A DNA stretch of 27,588 nucleotides from Discostella pseudostelligera (Eukaryota; Bacillariophyta; Thalassiosirophyceae; Thalassiosirales; Thalassiosiraceae), in assembly GCA_036940085.1 (NCBI GenBank), contig JALLBK010000298.1:1-27588 (forward strand), given 5' to 3'. This document shows positions 1 through 11,000 of this stretch, in pieces. Within the stretch, counting starts at the first letter, position 1. Each line of letters begins with the position of its first letter. Below the pieces are notes generated by a model. That model did no database searches. It was not told the origin of the DNA and was given only the letters and a program-made list of their open reading frames with translations. The translations under genes and the position numbers were made by a program.

Positions 1-1955
1 ACTTGCGTGTACTTCCTTGTGCCCTCATCATCAGTACTACTGCATGCCTGGGTCAGTAAAATCGACATACAGTATTTGCTTTAGTTTGCTTCTTCAAATG
101 AAACAAGCCTTGAAACAGGGAACTATTAAGAATAATATTGAATGTTAATTTGTAACAATCAACGGACACCATATTATACATCAATAACTGCTTCAACTTG
201 AACCATTTAATGTCACACTTTATGATCAAAACTGTAACAGTTTGCCACTATTGTGAAGCAGTTCATGATCACTTATGACAGCTTGTTAAATTTGAAACAG
301 TTGATCATGTTGTGCCTCATTCAGGTTTACACATAATGTGGAAGATCATGTGTACCAGATTTTGCTCCTCTGAGGCTCCACAGCATTGAACAAAACCAGT
401 AATAGTAATATAACATAGTAGCCAAACCAGTTAGCATCAGCAGTCACCTGAATTCTCCACTATGATACCACCATGCACATTTCTTGGACAGCATGCATCA
501 TTGTTGCAGCATGCCATTTGCATCAAGCAATGCCTTTACAAACCAATATCTTACCATTGTCAATGGTTCTTGGATATTGGTTGCATTTCTTGTCAACACT
601 GATGCTCACCACCACCATTGTTTGGTCCATGGTCCGCAGCGTAGTTGTTCTCATTGGTTACCATTATCAGTATCAGTGACATTAATGATACTTTGAGCAG
701 CAGCAGCAACAGGAGTATTGTGGTGGCCAGTATTGTTTGGCAGCATTTGTCACCACATTGCCAGCATTGATCAGTACTTGGTATTTGCTTCTTCTTGCTC
801 ACTGACGAGACAGCATTGTTCATTGTCAATTGTCATCAGCCTGGTGGCTTTTTTGCTGGCATTAGTATTTTTGGTAGAATTGTCATTTGTTGGTCAGCAT
901 GAATGTTTAGTGCTGGTATGTCATTGCTCATCATTGGTCAGGATCATTGCTGCTGTCCAGAGATTTGGTCTGAATGTTGTTATACAGCAGGGCAGGGTGG
1001 GAAAGCAGACAATTTGCCCAAATTGATATGAGAATTGATCAGCATTGTTCTTGCTTGCTCAGCATTGGCCACCATCACTTTCATCACCAGTTGTCACCTG
1101 CATGGTGATGTGACACTGCTGAGCATGTGGTTTGTGGTGGCAGTGAGAGGGGTAGTCATAGATGGAAACACTATGGTTCTTCGGTTTGGGACAGGATGCT
1201 CCTCTCTAGTATGAACCATAGTACATAGTAAGCATTAGGTGTGGTTCTCATGTTTAATCTCTCAACCTGCACCAGCCCCAGACTTGTCATATTTTGCATG
1301 TCCTGTTTGCATTTTCTTCATACTCATACAGGAGACAGGAGCTGTTTCTTACTTCTTACCTCATGATCACAGCCGCCAAGAGGACATGTTATTCTTCACC
1401 CACCACCATGTCCCCTCTGCTGCTCCTGCTGCATGGTTGTTTGCATCTGCATCTGCATCTGCTGCTTGCCATTCTCATACTAATCTTGTTCTGATGAGAT
1501 CCTACTCTATCATTAATCTCCTCCCCAGCTTTTGGCCACACATCATTCATCACCATCACATCATCATGAGCATCATCTTGCCCTTGCCGATTCCATCCTT
1601 CGCCCCGCCTTTTTTCATCGCCATATTTCGCCATCGATCGCCGATCGAATTGAGGCGCCTGTCGTTCGTCCGTTGGATCCACAAAATCTTTTGCCATCGC
1701 CGACACCGTCCCGTCCACCGTCCACCGTCCACCGTCCACCGTGCGTCCACCGACCACCGACCATGCTCCAGGCAGATAGAGGCGATGGTCCATCATGTCC
1801 ATGGTGCACCATCACCATCACCATAACCATACGATAACCAACTATCCAATATCCATCAACCTTTATCCTACATCCTTCTGTCATCGAACCCCAGCAACAT
1901 CATCTTTGACAGACAGGGGAAAGCAAATGCCATTCTCCCCATCTTGATCAAAACA
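1..1955. other. Gene-poor low-complexity intergenic region
   Basis: I see no supportable gene here. The open frames are short, mostly start at non-ATG codons, and translate to biased strings rich in His, Ser, Leu and Val. The stretch from about 480 to 1130 is built from recurring short words (CAGCATTG, CATCATTG, TTGTCA); exact CAGCATTG lies at 381, 762, 811, 1040 and 1060. From about 1440 onward there are CATCTG and CACCAT micro-repeats and a CCGTCCA heptamer array. The last 200 bases should include the promoter and 5' UTR of the LETM1-like gene. No tRNA, rRNA or transposase was recognised. Confidence 0.6.
1711..1763. repeat. CCGTCCA heptamer tandem array
   Basis: Four perfect head-to-tail copies of the 7-mer CCGTCCA run from 1711 to 1738. 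They are followed by decayed units (CCGTGCGTCCA, then two CCGACCA-like units) to about 1763. The array ends roughly 190 bases before the LETM1-like start codon, so it may lie in that gene's promoter or 5' UTR. A 7-nt unit would not preserve reading frame, which fits non-coding sequence. Confidence 0.8.
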
Positions 1956-3467
1956 ATGCATCCACCAAATAATAACGCTACCTTCCATCGATCGACAAAA
2001 TCTGTCATCTTGGCGCTCTTTGTTTTCATCGCCGCATCATCACCTACCTTCAACAATCATGATGGGCATTGTCTGCTTGTATCAGCCTCTGCCATTGCGC
2101 CACCAACAATGGCAACGGCGAGATCCAATAAGAAGCGTGAACCCTCGACGAGCGTGTCCTCTTCTGCAGCAGTGACGGATGATAGGGAGATTGTCATGAC
2201 ATCAGCATCATCAACTGTCGCATCTGTAACTCAAATGCCAGCCGACGAAACAAGGTTGGCGCTGACCAATAGCGGCAACGACGAAGCGGATACATCCACA
2301 TCTACATCCACCTCATCCACCTCCTCCAACCCCATTGTGCAACTATTCACCTACATGAAAGATACAGCCGTCAACTTCAAAAATGGCCTTGGTCAAATGA
2401 ACAGTGACCATCGTCGATGCAATACCATCCGTGCCAAACAACGCGATTACGTCAAGACTACCATTTCTTCCTCATCACAGCGTCCACGCGGCATCAAGGG
2501 TATTCAAACAGGAGGTATCTCCTACGAAGAATACGATTTCCTAAAGAAGGGATTGATCGATCGGAACAAACTCTTTGCCGTGGTGGTAGTATCCCTCTGC
2601 TTGCCCAATTACTTTGTCTACTACCTATGGTCTTTTCCCGATATGATGCCATCTCCATTTGCCAAGCGAAAGGACATCAATGAAATTTCACGAGAACGAT
2701 GTCATGCAGTCATTACGACTTTGTTGGATATAGAACAGGGGGCACGTGTAGCACCATGGTCATCAAAGTTGAATCCCTTTGGCAGGAAGGCCACCGAACG
2801 TGCTATGAAACGTCTAGATAGTTTCATTGGAATGGGATGTACTCACATGATGGAGAATGGTGCTCATGGACCAAACGGGGGAAAGCTGCTGCTAGAGAAA
2901 TTGAAACCATACTTGTACACATCGCAACCATTAACAAAGCAACAACGTCTGCTACTCTCGGGTAACATCCTTCCAAAACAATTCATGAAAGGCCTCGCCA
3001 AGGCAATCAGTGCCGATCCACTCAATAAGGGCTCCTCACCATTTGGTATTGGTCCCATAAAACAAATCGAATCGGTAACACTTGCGGATGAATTCTTGGT
3101 CGATCAAGAGATTGATTTGGATTCCATAAACTCGGCATTGCTCGAGGAGGCATGTTCAGCACGTTTGATTGGTGGTCCGGGATGGACAGATGAGGAACGT
3201 AAGGTGGCATTGATGTCTTGGTTGCAGGAGACGGAAATTACACCACGTGAGATGATGAAGGGTACCACGGGAAGAGGAGGAGGGGTAGAAGTCGAAGGAG
3301 GAGATATTGGTGGTGGTGGTGGTGGTGACAACAACGTCCTCCACTACAATGGAAACTTGGCCAGGGCGGCATTGATGTGTTACAATGCCGTGGATGCGAC
3401 GAGGGATCGACGTGCTGATTCGAGATTGCTGAGATCCATGTATCAGGGACAGCAGAATGGTAACTGA
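1956..3467 (+). CDS. LETM1-like domain membrane protein, probably organelle-targeted
   Basis: Predicted protein of 503 residues. The open frame extends 12 bases further upstream only through a TTG, so the first ATG at 1956 is used. The N-terminus has a hydrophobic segment (about residues 17-30, core VILALFVFIAA), then a second apolar patch ending in S-A-S-A-I-A-P-P, which resembles a diatom signal peptide/transit peptide junction. Low-complexity Ser/Thr sequence follows. Residues about 187-240 read ISYEEYDFLKKGL, then a hydrophobic segment, then FPDMMPSPF. This matches the LETM1 family pattern of a ribosome-binding-like region with one membrane helix followed by FPNMLPSTF. A later L-P-K-Q-F motif also fits. 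LETM1 proteins normally act in the mitochondrial inner membrane in cation/proton exchange; the secretory-type leader suggests a plastid or endomembrane location instead (inference). A Gly-rich run lies near the C-terminus. The family call is moderate, the exact function unknown. Confidence 0.68.
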   Translation: MHPPNNNATFHRSTKSVILALFVFIAASSPTFNNHDGHCLLVSASAIAPPTMATARSNKKREPSTSVSSSAAVTDDREIVMTSASSTVASVTQMPADETRLALTNSGNDEADTSTSTSTSSTSSNPIVQLFTYMKDTAVNFKNGLGQMNSDHRRCNTIRAKQRDYVKTTISSSSQRPRGIKGIQTGGISYEEYDFLKKGLIDRNKLFAVVVVSLCLPNYFVYYLWSFPDMMPSPFAKRKDINEISRERCHAVITTLLDIEQGARVAPWSSKLNPFGRKATERAMKRLDSFIGMGCTHMMENGAHGPNGGKLLLEKLKPYLYTSQPLTKQQRLLLSGNILPKQFMKGLAKAISADPLNKGSSPFGIGPIKQIESVTLADEFLVDQEIDLDSINSALLEEACSARLIGGPGWTDEERKVALMSWLQETEITPREMMKGTTGRGGGVEVEGGDIGGGGGGDNNVLHYNGNLARAALMCYNAVDATRDRRADSRLLRSMYQGQQNGN

Positions 3468-3732
3468 AGGAAAGGGAGTTTGTCCATCGTCGAATACAAT
3501 TTCCACACCGTAATAACTCGAAGCAAATGAATGTGCAGAGAGTACTGTGTTGTAAAGAGACAGAGATCGGAGAAGAGGCATGCGAATGAAAACAAAAACA
3601 TCAAATTGTCTAATAATGCACATTGCACATTAATCTTCTCGGGCGCCTATATCTATTGACCAACCTCTACTGACCCTCAACGCGACCCATGAAGCACATA
3701 ATTCTCAACCTTCTCATTATCATTACTTTCTA

Positions 3733-4845
3733 TTATTTCTTGCCATTCTGATTGAACGAAATCGAATATCCCCCCGTCTTTGGATCTTGTACCGCATTAA
3801 AATTATCCAAACTCAATCCAAAATTACTTAATAGACTATTTCCCAAGTCCTTGAGCTTTCCCATGGTTTCCTCCTTGAGCTTTTCTAATCGTTGATTTTC
3901 AATGGTCTCGAGTCGGGACACTAGTTTGCGAGTGGCATTGTTGTTTGGTTCTAACTGCAATGCCATTCGAGCATCCTTCAATGCCTCCTCGGTATTCTCC
4001 ACACGTTCTTGTGCAGTGCATCGACGTAAGTATGCTTTGGTATAGGTGGGATTGTAAAGTAGTGCAATATCACAATCTTCAATAACCTCACCATTCCGAC
4101 CAAGGTGGAGTAGACATGCAGCACGGTTGGCATAGTAGACGGCAAGTTTGGGACCGTAGATGTGTCGTGGTGGAACAAAAGGGTCGATGGGTCTGTCTTT
4201 CTCTTCTTCGACATCATCCACCTCTTCAACCTTGGCAGTACTAGTAGAAGAAGTTGCATTGATGTTGTCATTATTTCTCTTCTCCCGTCGCTTATTCATC
4301 TCCTGTCGTTGTTTCTCCATCATCCGTTCTCGATTCTGCTCATCAAATTCCTCACGCAATTTCAACATTTCTTTACCAGACGGACCAAATCCATCTCCAT
4401 AGGGACAGGCCTCAATAGCATCAGTGTAGTAATCATAAGCATCGAGATGATTGCCCAGCTTGAAATCTTGATTGCCTAGTTCCTTGAGTCGTTCGGATTC
4501 ATCAATGGGACTACTACTACTGCTGCTGATGTTATTGCCGTCGTCGCCAGTGGTAGTATTAGCATTACCATTGGCATTGGTAGCACTTGCTTCCTTGGCT
4601 TTTTTGGGCTGAGTTTCATTCACTATGGTGACACCTCCGCCAATTTCGTACACTACCGATCTTCGCCCTCCTTTGACATCCTTATCGTCACCGTCGGTTG
4701 CGATGGCGCTGAGGTCGAATCCTTCGCTGTCGAATTGGGTAGTGGTGGCGGCGGCGCTCATGGTGATGGTGATTTTTTGGCTTGGATTTGTGTTGGATTT
4801 GATGCAGAAGAGATCGAAAGAGGTAAGGGGGGCAGGTGTAACCAT
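3733..4845 (-). CDS. TTC1: TTC1-like tetratricopeptide repeat protein
   Basis: Predicted protein of 370 residues. A TPR unit (SERLKELGNQDFKLGNHLDA and onward) lies at about 116-148. It is followed by a charged coiled-coil-like insert rich in Glu/Arg/Gln, then two further TPR units (AVYYANRAACLLHLGR, AYLRRCTAQERVENTEEALK). The C-terminus carries the TTC1 signature KLKDLGNSLLSNFGL and ends in GGYSISFNQN, as in animal TTC1, where this tail follows the repeats. TTC1 is a soluble co-chaperone-type adaptor that binds HSP90/HSC70 and G-alpha or Ras proteins in animals; its role in algae is inferred. The ATG at 4845 has A at -3 and G at +4; an in-frame ATG at 4761 (MSAAATTTQ) is the alternative and would remove 28 unconserved residues. 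The gene is head-to-head with PRP8, only 220 bases apart. Confidence 0.87.
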   Translation of the reverse strand: MVTPAPLTSFDLFCIKSNTNPSQKITITMSAAATTTQFDSEGFDLSAIATDGDDKDVKGGRRSVVYEIGGGVTIVNETQPKKAKEASATNANGNANTTTGDDGNNISSSSSSPIDESERLKELGNQDFKLGNHLDAYDYYTDAIEACPYGDGFGPSGKEMLKLREEFDEQNRERMMEKQRQEMNKRREKRNNDNINATSSTSTAKVEEVDDVEEEKDRPIDPFVPPRHIYGPKLAVYYANRAACLLHLGRNGEVIEDCDIALLYNPTYTKAYLRRCTAQERVENTEEALKDARMALQLEPNNNATRKLVSRLETIENQRLEKLKEETMGKLKDLGNSLLSNFGLSLDNFNAVQDPKTGGYSISFNQNGKK

Positions 4846-5065
4846 TGTAACATTTAGTTGCCTACATCCACGTAGTACTTAATTACAAAAAACTACCGTA
4901 TTTCAGATTTTCTAGATACATATCGTCAAAAGTGAGACTTTTGTAACGAACTGACCACGGACAGACTGAGTCAAGATATTCACCATCGACGGACAGAGCC
5001 GCAGTCTGCCGCCAGCCGCCAGCTAGCCGCCAGCCGCATAAAAAAATCAAGGCAGACCATCGACC
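4846..5065. promoter_or_regulatory. Divergent promoter between TTC1-like gene and PRP8
   Basis: These 220 bases must hold both promoters and 5' UTRs of a head-to-head pair. The left part is AT-rich. The right part contains GGACAGACTGAG at 4959-4970 and CGACGGACAG at 4987-4996, both on the + strand toward PRP8. A short GCCGCCAG repeat follows at 5008-5037, then an A-rich CATAAAAAAATC just before the PRP8 start. The GCCGCCAG repeat is probably in the PRP8 5' UTR. Confidence 0.6.
4987..4996 (+). promoter_or_regulatory. CGACGGACAG element, PRP8 side
   Basis: Exact 10-mer shared with the three other head-to-head intergenic regions of this window. It lies 79 bases upstream of the PRP8 ATG, counted from its first base, in the sense orientation. 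Sixteen bases before it is GGACAGACTGAG, which recurs in the same order upstream of the UMP-CMP kinase gene. Function is inferred from position only. Confidence 0.4.
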
Positions 5066-8000
5066 ATGGCGTCCGGTCCACCACCGCCGCCACCTCCTCT
5101 TCCTCCCGACCAGGGGGGAGGAGGGTATTACAACCAAACAAATCCCCAGCAATTCCCACCTGGTGAGTTTGTTCTAGTCTTGGTAGGCTGCTCGCCTCGA
5201 ATATGATGGCCGCACTGCTCGAAGTCGAAGTCCGTCGTCGACGCCCCCTGCCGCCACCTGTCTGCGGTACCTACGGAAGATATTCATTAAAGTTATCTTA
5301 TCGTCCCTGCCAATTATGTGTTGAGAAGTGATTCCAAATCGCGTATCCAATTCAATAATTCCCCAGAAGAGTTTTGGTGCTGCTTTTGTTCACCAATCGG
5401 TGTGAAATGTTGGTCGATTTTGCTTGCACACAACTTGTACTCATGCATGCGCATGTCTTCGTATCTTTCATCTTCCCAAAGGTATGATGCCTCCTCCTGG
5501 CATGGCCCCACCACCACCTCCTCTTCCACCAGGCATGACTTTGCCCCCGGTAAGTCACATAGTTATTTACTTCTCATCCAATGTCTGTGAAAACCATCTT
5601 ATCAAACTATTATTTTTGTGCCTGTTTTCGGTAATCCGTGTAGGGCATGCTCCCCCCGCCAGGAATGGCACCCATTTCCAACAATTATAGTATGGGTGGA
5701 GGGCCGCCACCCCCTCCTCCTCCTGGAATGATGCCACCCGGCATGATTCCTCCGGGTATGGTTCCGGTAGGTGACCCTATATTGACTATTGATTTTTATT
5801 CGATTCCTACATCTCAACTCACAACATTGTTTCGTATCTCACTACACGTAGCCTAGCATGGTGCCTATCGGCATGGCTCCGGTGAGACACCTGTTACTTT
5901 TGAATCTATTCTGTGTGAAATTATGCTCAGACTCTAACTATTGATATATCTATCCTCTCTTTCCCATGTGTACTGTTCTTCGCTCTCCTCGATGCGGATG
6001 AAGCCCGGTATGGTCCCTCCTGGAATGACTCTAGTAAGTAATGACACAATATTGTTGTAACATTTCTGTTACCATTCATGAATAGTTAATATTGTACATT
6101 TCATATTCTAACCAACCAAGATGTATCCTCAATCGTTCTTCTACAGCCTGGAACGATGCCACCTGGTATGGCCCCACCAGTGATGATGGTTCCGCCCGGC
6201 TTGATGCCTCCCCCACCGGGCATGATGCCCCCACCGGGTATGGCCCAACCAATTCCAACAACCCAATTTCCTCCACAGCCGTCCGCTCCTCTCCCCCCTG
6301 CACCACTCTCTCTCGAGGAAAAATCCAAACGTTGGGCCAAACTCCAATCGAAACGCTACTCCCACCGGCGTCGTTTTGCGGCACTCAATTCCTCGGGGAC
6401 AGGCCTCGCCGCATCTCAGAAGGAACTTCTCCCCCCCGAACACGTGCGTAAAATATTGGCTGATCATGGAGACATGTCCTCAAAACGCTATTCGTCCGAC
6501 AAGCGGATATATTTGGGTGCACTAAAGTATGTCCCGCATGCTGTCTTTAAATTGTTGGAGAATATGCCGATGCCATGGGAGAATGTAAAGACAGTGCCAG
6601 TATTGTATCATGTTACCGGTGCCATTAGCTTTGTGAATGAGGTGCCCAAGGTGATTGAACCAGTTTATCTCGCCCAATGGGGAACGGCATGGGTGATGAT
6701 GCGTAGGGAAAAGAGGGATAGGAAACACTTTAAGCGGATGAGATTCCCACCGTTCGATGACGAGGAGCCGGTGTTGGATTTTGCTGATCATATATTGGAT
6801 GTGGAGCCACCGGAACCTATTCGAATGGAATTTGGTAATGAATATGATATGGATGAGGACGATGAGGATGGATTGGAGGGGGTGGAGCGCTTTGTGGCTA
6901 GTTGGTTGTATGACCGCAAGCCCTTGGGGGAACCGGTAGATTATGACGAGTTTGAGAGTGATAGTGAGGATGACGATGATAGCGAGGATGGCAGCCGACG
7001 TAACAATCGTCGAGATAATGACGAACTCGCCGGATTTCGTGTACCCGGTGGAAGGTATACGAATGGTCTATCCTACAGGACGTGGCGTCTTCCCACCCCG
7101 GTCATGTCATGCCTCTACCGTCTCGCGGGTCCTCTGGTTTCATCACACCTCCTGGACCCTAATCACCGGCATTTGTTCCACTTGCCAGAATTTTTGACCG
7201 CCAAGGCACTTAATATTGCCATACCTGGTGGACCAAAGTTCGAACCTCTCTATCGGGATGTGCCCGAAAAGGAGGAGGAGGATTGGAACGAATTCAACGA
7301 TGTGAACAAGATTATTATCCGTCATCCCATCCGATCAGAATACCGGATTGCATTTCCGCACGTGTACAACTCTCGTCCGCGTAAGGTCGTTGTGGGGGGA
7401 GGGGGATATCATCATCCTCAGCTATGTTATGTTGGCGAGGATGATCCAGAGAGTGAAGCTGTTGGGGGTGGGTGTTTTCATTCTTACTCCTCGGCACTGA
7501 ACCCCATCCTGAGAGTCGATGAGCGCGACTTTAAACTGGAGTCAGGCCGCAATGATACTGTGATGGGCGAAGAAGATGAATTTTGTGAGGATGCAATGCT
7601 CCCGCTGGTGGGAGAGACGGATGAAGATTACGACGGCGACGAGGAGGATGACGTTTGGTTGATGCACGACGATCTCGATGACGAGGTTAACAATGTTGCT
7701 GCACTAGATGGAGCACTTTGGGCCACCGACGAAGAGGTACAGGCCTCCGTGTGCCTCCGCCCCATCCTTGCCTCAGTTCCTCTCTCCACTTCGCGAACCG
7801 GTCCGGGCATATCCCTCTACTTCGCACCACGACCCTTCCATCTCCGTTCAGGACGCACTCGCCGCACTATTGATGTCCCCCTCATCGGGCACTGGGCACG
7901 GGAACGCGTCTCACGCGAACTTAATTATCCCACCAAAGTCCGCGTATCTTATCAAAAGCTATTGAAGAATTGGGTATTAAACCAGCTTCACTCCCGTCCA

Positions 8001-11000
8001 AATGTCAAGAAAAATAAGAAGGTACTATTCAAAAGTCTCAAGGCTACGAAGTTCTTTCAATGCACTGAATTGGACTGGGTCGAAGTTGGTTTGCAAGTGT
8101 GTAGGCAGGGGCACAACATGCTTAATTTACTCATCAATCGGAAGCAACTCAATTACCTGCATTTGGACTACAACTTCAACCTCAAGCCTACTAAGACTCT
8201 CACCACCAAAGAACGCAAGAAAAGTAGATTTGGGAATGCTTTCCATCTTACTCGAGAGATATTACGTTTGACGAAGTTAGTTGTCGATTCGCACGTGCAA
8301 TATCGATTGGGAAACATTGACGCATACCAATTGGCGGATGGGCTACAGTACACATTTAATCACGTTGGACAGTTGACTGGAATGTATCGATACAAGTATC
8401 GTCTAATGAGACAGATTCGCATGTGCAAAGATATCAAGCATTTGATCTATTATCGCTTCAACACCGGCCCTGTTGGAAAAGGACCAGGTGTGGGATTCTG
8501 GGCACCTAGTTGGAGAGTGTGGCTGTTCTTCTTGCGAGGCATTGTCCCTCTGCTAGAGCGTTGGCTGGGCAATCTTTTAGCACGTCAATTCGAGGGTCGT
8601 CATTCGAAAGCACAGGCGAAGAATGTTACGAAACAGCGTGTTGAAAGTCACTTTGACCTTGAGTTGCGAGCCAGTGTCATGCACGATATTTTGGACATGA
8701 TGCCGCAGGGCGTAAAGCAGAATAAGAGTCGTGTCATTCTTTCGCATCTGAGCGAGGCTTTCCGGTGCTGGAAGGCGAATATTCCGTGGAAGGTCCCTGG
8801 AATGCCTGCTCCGATTGAGAACATGATTTTGAGGTATGTCAAGGCCAAAGCTGATTGGTGGACGAACATTGCGCATTACAATCGTGAGCGTATCAAGCGC
8901 GGTGGTACTGTGGATAAGACTGTTGTGAAGAAGAATCTTGGTAGGCTGACGCGTCTTTGGCTCAAGGCAGAGCAGGAACGTCAACATAACTACCTCAAAG
9001 ACGGACCGTACGTTAGTGCTGAAGAGGCTGTTGCTATCTACACTACAACCGTGCACTGGCTTGAGAGTCGAAAATTCACTCCTATCCCATTCCCCCCGCT
9101 GTCGTACAAGCATGATACAAAGCTGCTTATTCTCGCCCTCGAGAGGCTAAAAGAGGGCTTTGGTCTACAAATCCGTCTTAATAGCGCAGGGCGCGAGGAA
9201 CTCGGTCTTATTGAGCAGGCGTACGATAATCCGCATGAAGCATTGAGCCGAATCAAACGCCACCTTCTTACAATGCGCACGTTTAAGGAGGTTGGAATTG
9301 AGTTCATGGACATGTACTCACACCTTTCTCCCGTGTACAACATTGAGCCGCTTGAAAAGATCACGGATGCATATCTTGATCAGTATCTTTGGTATGAAGC
9401 AGATAAGCGGCACTTGTTCCCCAACTGGATTAAGCCCGCCGATTCTGAGCCCCCTCCCCTTTTGGTATACAAGTGGTGTCAGGGCATCAATAATCTTGAA
9501 AATGTCTGGGATGTAGACGAGAGTGGAGAGAGTGTTGTTATGATGCAGTCTCAGTTTGAGAAGATGTTTGAGAAGATTGATTTGACGCTCTTAAATCGTC
9601 TTCTTCGGTTGATTGTCGATCACAATATTGCTGACTACATGACTGCCAAGAATAACGTGTCTATCAGCTACAAGGACATGATGCACACCAACTCTTATGG
9701 GCTGATTCGCGGCCTTCAATTTTCATCGTTTATTGTGCAGTACTATGGGCTTGTCCTCGACTTGCTCGTTTTGGGACTTACACGTGCGACGGAACTTGCC
9801 GGATTGCCGCAGCGTCCAAATGAGTATCTGACATTCGCTGATGTGGAAACGGAAATCAGCCACCCCATTCGCCTCTATACTCGTTATATGGATAAGGTCT
9901 ACATGTTGTTTAAGTTTGATGGAGAGGAGTCGAAGGACTTGATTCAGCGATATCTCATCGAACACCCTGACCCAAATAACGAAAATGCTGTAGGGTATCG
10001 CAATAAAACATGTTGGCCGAGAGATTGTCGTATGAGGTTGCTCAAGAGAGACGTCAACCTAGGACGGGCAATATTTTGGGATATCAAGAATCGTCTCCCT
10101 CGCAGCATCACCACGCTTGACTGGGATAACTCGTTTGTGAGTGTTTACAGTGCCGACAATCCCAACCTTCTCTTCGACATGGTAGGCTTTGAAGTTCGCA
10201 TTCAGCCACTTCGGGCCAATATTAAGTCCATTACGGGTGGAGCCACACCAACGGGAACAGTGCACAAGGACGGTGTCTGGAATCTTCAAAATGAAACCAC
10301 AAAGGAGGTTACTGCTCAGGCACATTTGAGAGTTGAGGAAGAGGCAGTGCAGGCCTTTGACAACCGCATCCGTCAAGTACTAATGAGCAGTGGAGCAACA
10401 ACATTCACCAAGATTGCTAACAAGTGGAATACTGCATTGATTGGCCTAATGACTTATTATCGTGAAGCAGTCTTGAACACGCAGGAGCTGCTGGACTTGC
10501 TTGTGAAGAATGAGAACAAGATCCAAACTCGAATTAAGATTGGCCTGAACAGTAAGATGCCTAGTCGTTTCCCACCTGTTGTATTCTACTGCCCGAAGGA
10601 GCTGGGAGGTCTTGGTATGCTTTCTATGGGTCATGTGTTGATACCTCAGAGTGATCTTCGTTACAGCAAGCAAACTGATACAGGGGTGACTCACTTCCGC
10701 GCTGGTCTCAGTCATGATGCTGATCAGCTGATACCGAATCTGTTTCGTTACCTTCAACCTTGGGAGAGTGAATTTGTCGACTCGCAGCGGGTGTGGGCGG
10801 AGTATGCACTAAAGCGTCAGGAGGCGAATGCACAAAATAGGAGATTGACACTTGAGGACTTGGAAGATTCATGGGATCGTGGCATCCCTCGTATCAATAC
10901 ACTTTTTAGTAAGGACCGGCACACACTTGCGTACGATAGAGGTTGGCGTGTAAGGACCATCTTTAAGCAGTATCAAGTGCTCCGTGTCAACCCCTTCTGG

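Noticed and set aside
718..1026. 102-codon plus-strand frame with hydrophobic translation
   Set aside because: It has no ATG start, lies in CAGCATTG repetitive DNA, and its apparent membrane segment follows from T-rich composition.
1389..1802. 137-codon minus-strand frame with an ATG start
   Set aside because: Its N-terminal part is a translation of the CCGTCCA array (repeating VDGGRWTVDG-like text) and the rest matches nothing known; more likely chance than a gene.
1239..1826. 195-codon plus-strand frame upstream of the LETM1-like gene
   Set aside because: It starts at GTG, crosses micro-repeats and the heptamer array, and its translation is a biased His/Ser/Pro string with no recognisable domain.
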